Positions 14,007 to 21,102 of a stretch of DNA of 48,389 nucleotides are shown here, piece by piece. The DNA comes from a virus, in IMG/VR virus record IMGVR_UViG_3300048924_000212, positions 1-48,389 of that record; one strand, written 5' to 3'. The notes beneath the pieces were generated by a model. It did not search any database. It worked only from the letters and a program-made list of their open reading frames with translations, and was not told the origin of the DNA. Position numbers and translations under genes: made by a program. Numbering within the stretch: the stretch's first letter is position 1; each line of letters starts with the position of its first letter.

Positions 14007-14332
14007 ACGTCAAGAAAGGCGATCGCGCGCGGATCGTGCGCACCAACACCCCCAACGATGGCGCCATCGTCGACGTGATCGACTTCGACGAGCACTGGTC
14101 TGCCATGGCGAAGAAGCCTATCTGGGTCGTGAAGGCCGCGAAGCTGCTCGGCTTCAAGGGCGTCGTTCCCTACACGGTGATCGACGAAGGCGTCGTTCCC
14201 GATGCCAATCTGCGCCGGATCCGCGACGACGACCCGGCCATCGACAAACGCGAACGCGTCGATCTCGACGAGCCTGAATCGCTGGGCGACGCCGTGCGCA
14301 AAGCCACGGAGACCCTATGTCCCACCACCTGA
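14003..14332 (+). CDS. Hypothetical phage protein
   Basis: 109 residues from a GTG at 14003 (GTGA overlap). It starts NVKKGDRARIVRTNTPNDGAIV and has a beta-barrel-like pattern (KGDRARIV, GAIVDVIDF, PIWVVKAAKLLG) resembling small SH3-like phage proteins, then a charged tail. Its end overlaps the next start by 16 bp. Function unknown. Confidence 0.64.
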   Translation: MNVKKGDRARIVRTNTPNDGAIVDVIDFDEHWSAMAKKPIWVVKAAKLLGFKGVVPYTVIDEGVVPDANLRRIRDDDPAIDKRERVDLDEPESLGDAVRKATETLCPTT

Positions 14333-14592
14333 CCAATCACGCCTGGGAGATCGAGCTGCGCGGCCTGCAGAAGCTCGTGTTGCTGGCGCTATCGCATCTT
14401 GCAGTCCAGTCGAGCGGCACGTGTCACCCGACCGTGCGCCGTCTCGCATTCATGTGTGGCGTTTCGGATAGCTGCGTACGCGACCAGTTGGACCGCCTCG
14501 ATGAAGAGGGTTATGTGGAACGCCTCGCGGACCCGGACGGCAAGACGGTCGGATACCGCGTGCTCGTTCTGCCGCCGCCGGGTGACGCATGA
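14317..14592 (+). CDS. Winged helix-turn-helix protein
   Basis: 91 residues. WEIELRGLQKLVLLALSHLA, then HPTVRRLAFMCGVSDSCVRDQLDRLDEEGYVERL and GYRVLVL form a winged-helix DNA-binding domain of the type at the N-terminus of phage replication initiators. It directly precedes the replication genes and may be an accessory origin-binding or regulatory protein. Confidence 0.74.
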   Translation: MSHHLTNHAWEIELRGLQKLVLLALSHLAVQSSGTCHPTVRRLAFMCGVSDSCVRDQLDRLDEEGYVERLADPDGKTVGYRVLVLPPPGDA

Positions 14593-14954
14593 CGCGCGCG
14601 CAGCCGAGCTTGCCACCCTTGATCTCATCGCAGCGATATCTGGACGAAAGGAAGGTCGCCGATAAGGCCGCGCGCTTTCGTGTGTTCGTCGTGCGCGTCG
14701 CAGGCGTAACCCTGCGCGGGAAGCCATACCGCGTGCTGACGGACGGACATCACAATCTCGCCGCTGCGCGTCGCGCAGGCGTTGAGCCGACGTGGCGCGG
14801 TCCGAGCGAGAAGTGGATGCGGATCCAGTCGAAGATCCCAGCCGGCCGATTCGAAGCGTTTCTGATCAACAACCTCACCGACGCCGACTGGTACTTCGTC
14901 GATACCGGCGAAGTCGTGCTCGATCTGCTGCATCCGGAGATAGCCCAATCATGA
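14589..14954 (+). CDS. Small ParB/sulfiredoxin-like protein
   Basis: 121 residues. The motif DGHHNLAAARRAGVEPTW near residues 57-75 matches box II of the ParB/sulfiredoxin superfamily (usually DGHHRLAAA), preceded by strands FRVFVVRVAGV and YRVLTDG. There is no HTH. Proteins of this fold bind nucleotides, and some are nucleases. Overlaps: ATGA with the previous gene and with the replication initiator. Confidence 0.7.
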   Translation: MTRAQPSLPPLISSQRYLDERKVADKAARFRVFVVRVAGVTLRGKPYRVLTDGHHNLAAARRAGVEPTWRGPSEKWMRIQSKIPAGRFEAFLINNLTDADWYFVDTGEVVLDLLHPEIAQS

Positions 14955-16078
14955 GCACCAACGCAGTCACATGGGCACGCGCGCAGCTCGTCGGCGACAG
15001 CACTGCGAAGGCCGTGCTGAAGGAGTACGCGCACTGGGCCAGCGAAGACTATTCGACGTGGGTCAGCAATCCCACGCTGAAGGAAGCGCTGGAGATGGAC
15101 ATTAAGACGATCCGGGCGGCGCGTGATCGCCTTCTCGACCAGGGTTTCCTGATCGAGACGAAGAAACGCACGGGCGGCACGGGCAACATCGTCGTCTATC
15201 AGATGCTGGCGCCCGAGGGCTCGTCGATGGTGCAGGCGCTCGATCGCCGCACTGGCGAACCGATCTCGCTCAGCCCGCCGTCTCTGGCCGAATACAAGTC
15301 CAAGCAGGACCAAAAACGGAGCCCCTCCAAATCTGGACCCCTTAAGGGGAACCAAAAACGGAGCCCCTCCAAAAACGGAGCCCCTCCGGATTCGGATCAA
15401 AGGGGTACCAAATCCGGATCTCAAGGGGTACCAGATTTCCCTCAAGGGGTACCAAATCTGGACCCCGATTTTAATGATTTAGGTTCTGAGTTTAGTGAGT
15501 TGGGTGAGACGCGCGCGAACGACGCCGACAAAACCGACAAAACCTCACCCACACCCGACGACGAAAACCAGAACCCCGGAACCCCGGTGACTGCGTTCGA
15601 TCGCTTCTGGACTGCATGGCCGTCGGCCAGCGGCCGCAAGCAGGCGATGTCGGTCTGCCAGTCGCACTGGGCGGCGAACGGGCTGGATGCCGATGCCGAG
15701 CTGATCATCGCGCACGTCGAGGCGATGAAGCGCACGCAGCATTGGAAGACGGGCGGCGATCCGACGCCGATCCGCTACCTCGAGCAAAAGCGCTGGCGCG
15801 ACGGCGCACCCGAAGACACCCCAGCTGGGGACGATGACGACACGAACTGGTTCGAGTCCGCATCCGGGATCGAGCGGCAGGGCGAGCGTAAGGGGTTGAC
15901 GAAGAAGCCCACCGAGCCCATGCCCGATTACCTCGTTCGCGTTGCGGCGGCGAGCGGCCGCGGCCCATGGATCGATCACGTGCTGCGCGATGCGAAGCGC
16001 GGCAACTCCGAGCGCTACCAGCGCATCGTCGCGTTCTTCGCCGAGAACGATCTGCTGTCAGCGGAGTACTTCGCGTGA
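14951..16078 (+). CDS. Replication initiator (lambda O-like organisation)
   Basis: 375 residues. Residues about 1-95 form a winged helix-turn-helix (TWARAQLVGDSTAKAVLKEY, then DIKTIRAARDRLLDQGFLIETKKR). Residues about 118-175 form a repetitive linker (QKRSPSK repeated, GVP repeats). Residues about 200-375 carry a second domain (FDRFWTAWPSASGRKQAM, PTPIRYLEQKRWRDG). The DNA encoding the linker consists of iterons followed by AT-rich sequence, as in lambda O, so the gene probably contains the origin its product binds. No DnaC- or helicase-type loader gene was recognised nearby. ATGA overlap decides the start. Confidence 0.84.
   Translation: MSTNAVTWARAQLVGDSTAKAVLKEYAHWASEDYSTWVSNPTLKEALEMDIKTIRAARDRLLDQGFLIETKKRTGGTGNIVVYQMLAPEGSSMVQALDRRTGEPISLSPPSLAEYKSKQDQKRSPSKSGPLKGNQKRSPSKNGAPPDSDQRGTKSGSQGVPDFPQGVPNLDPDFNDLGSEFSELGETRANDADKTDKTSPTPDDENQNPGTPVTAFDRFWTAWPSASGRKQAMSVCQSHWAANGLDADAELIIAHVEAMKRTQHWKTGGDPTPIRYLEQKRWRDGAPEDTPAGDDDDTNWFESASGIERQGERKGLTKKPTEPMPDYLVRVAAASGRGPWIDHVLRDAKRGNSERYQRIVAFFAENDLLSAEYFA
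15309..15510. repeat. Putative replication origin: iterons plus AT-rich segment
   Basis: Two perfect 23-bp direct repeats (15309-15331 and 15351-15373), with a third 19-bp partial copy at 15369-15387, share the core AAAACGGAGCCCCTCC. Three copies of AAGGGGTACC(a/g)AAT-type repeats start at 15400, 15423 and 15444, spaced 23 and 21 bp, in opposite orientation of the GGGG/CCCC core. CCAAATCTGGACCCC occurs at 15327-15341 and 15452-15466. An AT-rich stretch follows (about 15467-15505), a candidate unwinding element. Confidence 0.72.
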
Positions 16079-16296
16079 AAACGACCATCCTCGCCAACGG
16101 CACGCTAAGCATTACACCCGAGACCGATATCGAGGCGTACGCATTGTCACGCTGGAGCAGCGAAAACATCACCGCCGATTGGTACGACGCGAGGCTCCCC
16201 CAGCTAAAGATCGTCCTCGACCTGTCTGCATACGCGGATCAAATGGCGGCCGGGATGTTCGTCACGCTAGAGCAGTCAGGGATATTCCAAAAATGA
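16075..16296 (+). CDS. Small hypothetical protein
   Basis: 73 residues from a GTG at 16075, overlapping the initiator's stop (GTGA). It starts KTTILANGTLSITPETDIEAYAL. A beta-rich start is followed by helices (SRWSSENITADWYDARLPQLKIVLDL). No family recognised. It is coupled to the nuclease gene downstream by an ATGA overlap. Confidence 0.6.
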   Translation: MKTTILANGTLSITPETDIEAYALSRWSSENITADWYDARLPQLKIVLDLSAYADQMAAGMFVTLEQSGIFQK

Positions 16297-16856
16297 GCAA
16301 GGGCACCATCCGCCTCCCAGAGAGCGCGATCGCCGACGGCCGTGTCGGTACCGCTCGGATCCGCGAGGAGATCGCTGGCGCGGCGGCGCGCTTGGCATCC
16401 ACTGAGCCGACACCCATGGATGCCGTGATGCGTTCACTCGCCGGGGCAATGGCGCTACCGGCCGATCTCATTACAGCCGACTGGCGGCGCGCGGAGTACT
16501 CCCCGATCGAGCGCATGCAGCAGCTTGGCCGAGGCAAGCGAGGCAAGCAGAACAAGACCGAGACCGCGTACGAGACCGAAGTGCTCAAGCCGCAGCTGCA
16601 CATCGGCGAGATCCTCTGGTACCGCTTCGAGGCAATCAAGCTGCGCCTCGCGGACAACACGTTCATCACCATCGATTTCCCCGTCATCACCGCCGCTGGC
16701 CAGCTCGAATTCCGAGAGGTGAAAGGCCGCTGGACCGATGACGCGCGCGCGAAGACGAAGGTCGCGGCCGCGCAATACCCATTCCGATTTCTCGCCATTC
16801 AACGTGACGGCCGCCATGGCTGGCGCGTCGAAGATCTCACCAGCCGCAACTGGTGA
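16293..16856 (+). CDS. DUF1064-type endonuclease
   Basis: 187 residues. The C-terminal half has the DUF1064 pattern of a PD-(D/E)xK nuclease: an early Glu in HIGEILWYRFEAIKL, then FITIDFPVITAAGQLEFREVKG, then KTKVAAAQYPFRFLAI. The Asp in DFPV and the ExK in REVKG are the expected metal-binding and catalytic residues. The family is thought to resolve phage recombination intermediates, by analogy with RusA-type genes in this operon position. The N-terminal 90 residues are helical and unassigned. Confidence 0.8.
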   Translation: MSKGTIRLPESAIADGRVGTARIREEIAGAAARLASTEPTPMDAVMRSLAGAMALPADLITADWRRAEYSPIERMQQLGRGKRGKQNKTETAYETEVLKPQLHIGEILWYRFEAIKLRLADNTFITIDFPVITAAGQLEFREVKGRWTDDARAKTKVAAAQYPFRFLAIQRDGRHGWRVEDLTSRNW

Positions 16857-16879
16857 TCAATTCAACCTTGGAGCATTAC

Positions 16880-17164
16880 ATGTCGATCGCCGAACACCTC
16901 AACGACGAAGAGCAAGCGGTTCCTAGCGTACGTGCCAAATTCACGGTCACGCGCATCAGCCAGACACCCCATTGGGACAAACAGAAAGGCCCGATCTGCG
17001 AGATCGAGCTGCGCCCGGTGTCGTCGGGTTCGCCGGAAAACGAGAAGTTCTACGCTTCGACGCCGTGCGGCGACGTGAAGCTCGGCACCATCAATGCCGA
17101 AGCCGCCAAGCTGTTCGAGCTGGGCAAGGAGTACTACCTGGACTTCACGCCGGCCAACGCCTGA
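16880..17164 (+). CDS. Hypothetical phage protein
   Basis: 94 residues starting MSIAEHLNDEEQ. The ATG at 16880 has GGAG ten bases upstream and is preferred to a GTG at 16853. A mainly beta-strand pattern (KFTVTRISQTPHWDKQ, ICEIELRPVSSG, EYYLDFTPANA) suggests a small single-domain protein. An OB-like fold is possible given the replication context, but no nucleic-acid motif is visible. Confidence 0.65.
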   Translation: MSIAEHLNDEEQAVPSVRAKFTVTRISQTPHWDKQKGPICEIELRPVSSGSPENEKFYASTPCGDVKLGTINAEAAKLFELGKEYYLDFTPANA

Positions 17165-17178
17165 CGGGATCTCGAAGC

Positions 17179-17532
17179 ATGCGCATGACGTTCATCATCC
17201 CGCCGCGCTTCACGGTCTACGGCATTCCCCAGCGCGAGCGGCCGCCTTGCGTGCTTGAGCTGGAGGTTGTTGAGCTCGTGCGCATGCACGTCAATCCGGG
17301 CTGGAAGTTTCGCAATATACGGCGGCGCGGTGTCCGCACTGCCTACGTCGCTTACGTGCGTCTGCCTGGTTGGATCTCGGCGCCGGACGACTGGGATCGG
17401 CTCGCAACAGGCGAAGTACTTCTCACGGTGCCGCTGCACTTCAATCAGAAAGCGCCGTTCCCGCAGTTCCCCGAGGGCACCGATCGCATTCGCGTCGACA
17501 ACGTCCTGCAGCTGCGAGGCGAACCGGCATGA
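17179..17532 (+). CDS. Hypothetical phage protein
   Basis: 117 residues starting MRMTFIIPPRFTVYGIP (a second ATG lies two codons in). Beta-rich and compact, with LELEVVELVRMHVNPGWKFRNIRRRG and DDWDRLATGEVLLTVPLHF. No family recognised. The stop overlaps the start of the DUF1364 gene (ATGA). Confidence 0.63.
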   Translation: MRMTFIIPPRFTVYGIPQRERPPCVLELEVVELVRMHVNPGWKFRNIRRRGVRTAYVAYVRLPGWISAPDDWDRLATGEVLLTVPLHFNQKAPFPQFPEGTDRIRVDNVLQLRGEPA

Positions 17533-17957
17533 AGCGCACGGGCTTCAAACGCAAGCCGCATTCGCCATTCAGCAGCCTGACACCGCGCAAGCAGTGGCTG
17601 CGCAACGGCGAGATCAAGCGCCGCACCCGAAAGAAGCGTGCATGGCACGACGCGAAGATGCGCAACGCGTGCCGGGATCAGATCTGTTACCTGCGTGTGC
17701 CACTCATTTGTCCGCTTCGCGACCCCGAAGAGACGATCGTCCCCGCACACAGCAACGAGAGCGCACACGGGAAGGGCGGCGCGCGGAAAGCCGATGACAA
17801 ATACACGGTGCCTGCGTGCTTCTGGTGTCACGCATGGCTTGACCAGGGCGATGCACCGCGCCCGCTCAAGTTTTCGACGTGGCGGCGCGGTTACAGCGAA
17901 TGGTCGCTCGTACGCGACGGCGTCGTTGATGAATCAGTGGAGGAGATCGATGGGTAA
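17529..17957 (+). CDS. DUF1364 putative nuclease (YbcO-like)
   Basis: 142 residues. A basic N-terminus is followed by the DUF1364 core: CRDQICYLRVPLICP, then IVPAHSNESAHGKGGARKADD, then VPACFWCHAWLDQG. The Cys pairs and the AH/CH histidines fit an HNH-like zinc nuclease, as proposed for lambdoid YbcO and for P1 Ref (a RecA-dependent nuclease). It lies in the nin-like region between replication and late regulation, where recombination genes cluster. Confidence 0.82.
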   Translation: MKRTGFKRKPHSPFSSLTPRKQWLRNGEIKRRTRKKRAWHDAKMRNACRDQICYLRVPLICPLRDPEETIVPAHSNESAHGKGGARKADDKYTVPACFWCHAWLDQGDAPRPLKFSTWRRGYSEWSLVRDGVVDESVEEIDG

Positions 17958-18549
17958 CCCACAACAACCGGCGGCGCGCATGCCGGATTGGAGCGCGGAA
18001 GAGGACGCGATTCTCACCCAGCGCTGGAACGAAGGCTGGACCGCGAAGCAGATCCTGCGCGAATTGCCGCTGCGGACCGAGCCGGCGCTGCGCAAGCGGC
18101 GCGACGTCCTTCAGCTGCCAGTGCGACGCCTATTCGGCTCGGGCATCGTTATCCGAGCCACGGAAAAAGCCATATGGGCGGCTCTGAGGGGCAAACAATC
18201 CACGCGCGATGAATTGGCGGCGCGTGCTGGCGTGTGTTCCCAATCCATCTCCAATTTCATCAAGGAGAACCGGTCGCAGATCCACGTGAGCAAATGGAAG
18301 CGATCGCCATCGGGCAAATACGTCGAGGTGTTCAAGGCAGGTAAAGGCGACGACGCACCGAAGCCGCCACCGAAGCCGCGGGCTCAGACCTATGCGGACT
18401 GGTGGCAACGCCTTAAACGCGAGCGCCCAGATGTCGCCGGTCACCGAATCGCGCGTGACAACCATCGTCGCGACATGCGGGCGGGCAAATTGATTCGCCG
18501 GGATCCGGCGGCCGAAGCTGTGTTTGGGCCAGCCTCGCACATCGCATGA
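17950..18549 (+). CDS. Putative DNA-binding protein with Myb/SANT-like and HTH parts
   Basis: 199 residues starting MGNPQQPAARMPDWS; GGAGGAG precedes the ATG. Residues 13-45 (WSAEEDAILTQRWNEGWTAK) resemble a Myb/SANT helix bundle. Residues about 78-110 (KAIWAALRGKQSTRDELAARAG, then VCSQSISNFIKENR) are a helix-turn-helix. The C-terminus is basic (YADWWQRLKRERPDVAGHRI). It may regulate late genes together with the neighbour at 18733. Function inferred from domains only. Confidence 0.72.
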   Translation: MGNPQQPAARMPDWSAEEDAILTQRWNEGWTAKQILRELPLRTEPALRKRRDVLQLPVRRLFGSGIVIRATEKAIWAALRGKQSTRDELAARAGVCSQSISNFIKENRSQIHVSKWKRSPSGKYVEVFKAGKGDDAPKPPPKPRAQTYADWWQRLKRERPDVAGHRIARDNHRRDMRAGKLIRRDPAAEAVFGPASHIA

Positions 18550-18740
18550 CGGACGAGCTCGAGCAATGGCAATTCGACGATCCTGCCGACGTGCTCGAGC
18601 AAAAGCGGGGAGAGCGGTGCGTCGGATGCATCCACGCTGTGCTGCGCAAGGATGCGTTCGATGCCCCAAAGAGAGTTTGTAGAAAGGGCCGGAAATACGG
18701 CAAGCGATGCGCGCAATACAAGGAAACCACAAATGACTGA
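18546..18740 (+). CDS. Small protein with four cysteines
   Basis: 64 residues. An acidic start (MTDELEQWQFDDPADVLEQK) is followed by CVGCIHAV and, later, CRKGRKYGKRC: two Cys pairs that could hold one zinc. Similar small Cys-rich proteins are common in lambdoid nin regions. ATGA overlap upstream, and its end overlaps the next start. Confidence 0.64.
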   Translation: MTDELEQWQFDDPADVLEQKRGERCVGCIHAVLRKDAFDAPKRVCRKGRKYGKRCAQYKETTND

Positions 18741-19350
18741 AACGATCGAAAAGCTGTTCCGCACGCCGCAGGAAGCGCTCATCTTCGCATTCAACTATTC
18801 GATGCAGCAGCAGGATCGTCCCTTGATGGATCGTCTTGCGTCGCCGGCGGCGCGAACTGGAAAAGGCCTGTCGGGAAACGACGGCGCTGCACAGGCCGGA
18901 ATGATCCGCCGGGAGATGGAGGAACTCAGCGAGCTGCAGCGCGCGGCGCTGATCGCGCGCTACGCTCCTCGATCGATGCCATGCAGTTGCCGTCGCCCAT
19001 GCTGCTCCGGCTACCAGATCAACCAAGAATGGGATGCCGCGATCCGTGTGCTTGAGCAGGGGGCATTAACGATGCTGGCAGGGCGCGTTTCGCAATACCG
19101 CATGCGCCGGAAACTGGTCGAGCAGATATTCGGTGTCAAAGTCGTGCTTAAAGATCTAGCCGAGCAATGCGGAGTACATCAGAACACTGCGACCGAGCAT
19201 CGAAAGATCATCCGCTTATGGATCTGCGGGCAGAAGGCTCAGCATGCCAAGGGCGGCCGAGAAGCGGTATCGGCTGTCGACGGGATCGAATCGTCAGCAC
19301 GCAAAAAAATCGACAACCTCTTGTCATGCTTGGATTTTGTGGGTGCATAG
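18733..19350 (+). CDS. Late-gene regulator candidate (Q-like antiterminator or activator)
   Basis: 205 residues. Centre: MEELSELQRAALIARYAP, then CSCRRPCCSGYQINQEWDAAI, a cysteine cluster like the zinc motif of Q proteins. C-terminal half: VVLKDLAEQCGVHQNTATEHRKIIRLWI, a sigma-4-like helix-turn-helix. As last gene of the early operon before the late block it is in the Q position. The two strong terminators at 19978-20178 that must be passed to reach the late genes fit antitermination. Direct homology to Q is not shown. Confidence 0.72.
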   Translation: MTETIEKLFRTPQEALIFAFNYSMQQQDRPLMDRLASPAARTGKGLSGNDGAAQAGMIRREMEELSELQRAALIARYAPRSMPCSCRRPCCSGYQINQEWDAAIRVLEQGALTMLAGRVSQYRMRRKLVEQIFGVKVVLKDLAEQCGVHQNTATEHRKIIRLWICGQKAQHAKGGREAVSAVDGIESSARKKIDNLLSCLDFVGA

Positions 19351-19411
19351 ACGGTGCGCGGCGATGCCGAGTGCTACTATGCACGCCATCGTCATCAGCT
19401 GATACGCCGTT

Positions 19412-19897
19412 ATGAATCTCCCCCCAGACAATCAACAGCCTTTCATAAACGATTTGATTCCTGAGGCTCGGGATCTCTTCAGCGCGAGGCTGCGCGCGAC
19501 GGCGGAAACGCTGATGGAGGGCGTGATCAACTGGGGCTTCGAAGTCATCAAACACCTTGCGATTTTCAACGGTGCCGGCCTCGCAGGTGCGACAGCTATC
19601 GCACAAGCCGCTGGCACAGACTTGATTGCGCATGGTCTTGCCTTGAAGGCAGCGCACTTCTTTGTGTTTGGGTTGATGATCGCACTAGTTGCGATGATCT
19701 CCGTCTATTTCACGGGCATCAGATATCTGCGCTATTTCATGGTGCGTTCGACCCATATCCTGCTCAACAAAGCGAGGCTCGACGCGGCCAACCCCGGTAG
19801 ATGGTTCTGGATTGCAGTAGGCGTCAATTGGACGCTCGCTGGCATCTCGATCATTCTCTTTTTTGTCGGCGCTTTCTGCATCATGAGGATCGCCTGA
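19412..19897 (+). CDS. Multi-pass membrane protein
   Basis: 161 residues with an amphipathic N-terminus and hydrophobic helices at about 75-100 (AAHFFVFGLMIALVAMISVYF) and 130-158 (WFWIAVGVNWTLAGISIILF); residues 48-72 are weakly hydrophobic. It stands between the late regulator and the terminase, where lambdoid phages carry holins, but the lysis cassette here lies elsewhere. A terminator follows. Holin remnant, exclusion protein or unknown. Confidence 0.65.
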   Translation: MNLPPDNQQPFINDLIPEARDLFSARLRATAETLMEGVINWGFEVIKHLAIFNGAGLAGATAIAQAAGTDLIAHGLALKAAHFFVFGLMIALVAMISVYFTGIRYLRYFMVRSTHILLNKARLDAANPGRWFWIAVGVNWTLAGISIILFFVGAFCIMRIA

Positions 19898-19977
19898 TCA
19901 CACAAACCGCTTGACGACTGTGATTTTCCATCACAGAATGGGCGCCATTCTGACACTGTGAATAAGTGCGACCAAGA

Positions 19978-20008
19978 AGCCCCGCCAAGAAATTGAGCGG
20001 GGCTTTTT
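19978..20008 (+). terminator. Rho-independent terminator of the early operon
   Basis: AGCCCCGC (19978-19985) and GCGGGGCT (19997-20004), a perfect 8-bp stem with an 11-base loop, running into TTTTT. Confidence 0.88.
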
Positions 20009-20151
20009 GCTTTCACGGCTGCCCTTCGTCGAGGTTAGCCGTGAAGGCGAAGCAACCGGTCGCGCGCGTCGATTGACGGCCACAGCGCCATGCGGACTGC
20101 GCGCATTAGCCTTCACCGTGTCTCCTCCATGCCATGAAAATGGCGGGATTT

Positions 20152-20178
20152 GCCCCGCTGGTCAGTCGGGGCGTTTTT
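20152..20178 (+). terminator. Rho-independent terminator before the late genes
   Basis: GCCCCG (20152-20157) pairs with CGGGGC (20167-20172), followed by GTTTTT. It lies 14 bp before the first late gene. Confidence 0.8.
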
Positions 20179-20191
20179 ATTCGAGCGCTCG

Positions 20192-20863
20192 ATGATCGAG
20201 ATCTCCGTCAAAGCCAACGTTGATCAGATCGAGCGCAGCCTCAACACTTTCGTTCGCGATCAGATTCCGTTCGCCACTGCGAGCGCTATTAACTCGATCG
20301 CACGCCTCGTGCAGCAGGGCGAGGTTGAGAACATGAGGCAGACGTTTCGCAACCCGTCACCATTCACCCTGCGATCGATCAGGATGACGGCAGCGCGCAA
20401 GAGCGCGCCTGAGGCGACGGTATTCGTGATGGACAAGGCCGCCCAATATCTCATCCCATACGAGTATGGCGGTGTGCACCAGTTGCCCGGGCCTGCGCTC
20501 TTCAACCCGAAAGACATTCAGCTGAATGGGTATGGGCAACTGCCACGCGGCATCATGGCGCGCTTGCGGGGACGCAGCGACATCTATATCGGCGTCATCA
20601 ACACGAAGACAGGCCCGATCAATGGCGTCTGGCAACGGCTTGAGATATCGCGCAGCGGCAAGACGCTTCGCAAGCGCGCTGGCCGTGGTGGCATGTACGA
20701 CAAGCAGCTCGGCGCGTTGAAGCTGCTCATTCGATTCGGTGATGCGATGCCTGTCACGCAGCATCTGGACTACGTGAAGCGGGCGCAGGACATCGTTAAC
20801 CGGAACTTCACGCGGGAGTTCGGGCAGGCCTTGGGCAGGGCGCTCGCGACCGCCAACCAATAG
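20192..20863 (+). CDS. Virion protein, minor tail protein Z-like
   Basis: 223 residues starting MIEISVKANVDQIERSL. The N-terminal pattern (IPFATASAINSIARLVQQGEVENMR, then NPSPFTLRSIRMTAA) resembles the gpZ-type tail-completion family, in which a helical start with conserved AxAINxxA precedes a beta domain. It is unusual that it comes before the terminase genes rather than with the connector genes. Assignment is by motif resemblance only. Confidence 0.6.
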   Translation: MIEISVKANVDQIERSLNTFVRDQIPFATASAINSIARLVQQGEVENMRQTFRNPSPFTLRSIRMTAARKSAPEATVFVMDKAAQYLIPYEYGGVHQLPGPALFNPKDIQLNGYGQLPRGIMARLRGRSDIYIGVINTKTGPINGVWQRLEISRSGKTLRKRAGRGGMYDKQLGALKLLIRFGDAMPVTQHLDYVKRAQDIVNRNFTREFGQALGRALATANQ

Positions 20864-21102
20864 GGGTGGTCTATCGATCGGGGCCATCGATCGGGCGGGT
20901 CCTTCCCCGGGACCCCCCAATACGCGAGCATTGCGCGCCCCGATCTCAGCGTTCCTCTGAGTAAAAAAAACTCGTTACACGTTACACGTTCATGGCGTCT
21001 GATTCGGCTGCACCCCTTGATACATCTGGGAAGCCGAAGGGAAAGTCACGTCCGCGAAACGTTACACGTAGTGACGAGCGCGTTACACCCGAAGCGTTAC
21101 AC
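20864..21102. repeat. Putative cos/pac region with CGTTACAC boxes
   Basis: CGTTACAC occurs five times: 20973-20980, 20980-20987, 21060-21067, 21081-21088 and 21095-21102, both upstream of and inside the first codons of the terminase small subunit gene. Upstream, ATCGATCGGG is directly repeated (20873-20882 and 20886-20895), next to GGGTCC/GGACCC (20897-20915). This is where lambda has cosN and cosB. Terminase recognition is inferred. Confidence 0.6.

Larger units (their letters stand above)
19898..20191. promoter_or_regulatory. Early/late junction: no gene, stacked hairpins
   Basis: 294 bp without a gene. In order: a perfect CAGAATGG/CCATTCTG hairpin (19934-19952), the terminator at 19978-20008, TTCACGGCT/AGCCGTGAA (20012-20020 and 20037-20045), a small GCCAT-gaaa-ATGGC hairpin (20131-20144), and the terminator at 20152-20178. 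The late promoter was not identified with confidence. Confidence 0.6.

Noticed and set aside
15309-15466. CRISPR array
   Set aside because: The repeats overlap, differ in orientation and spacing, and lie inside a coding gene with no cas genes nearby; iterons fit better.
19919-19935. CRP-like site (TGTGA, TCACA)
   Set aside because: The spacer is 7 instead of 6 and no promoter follows; it is more likely part of the hairpin cluster.
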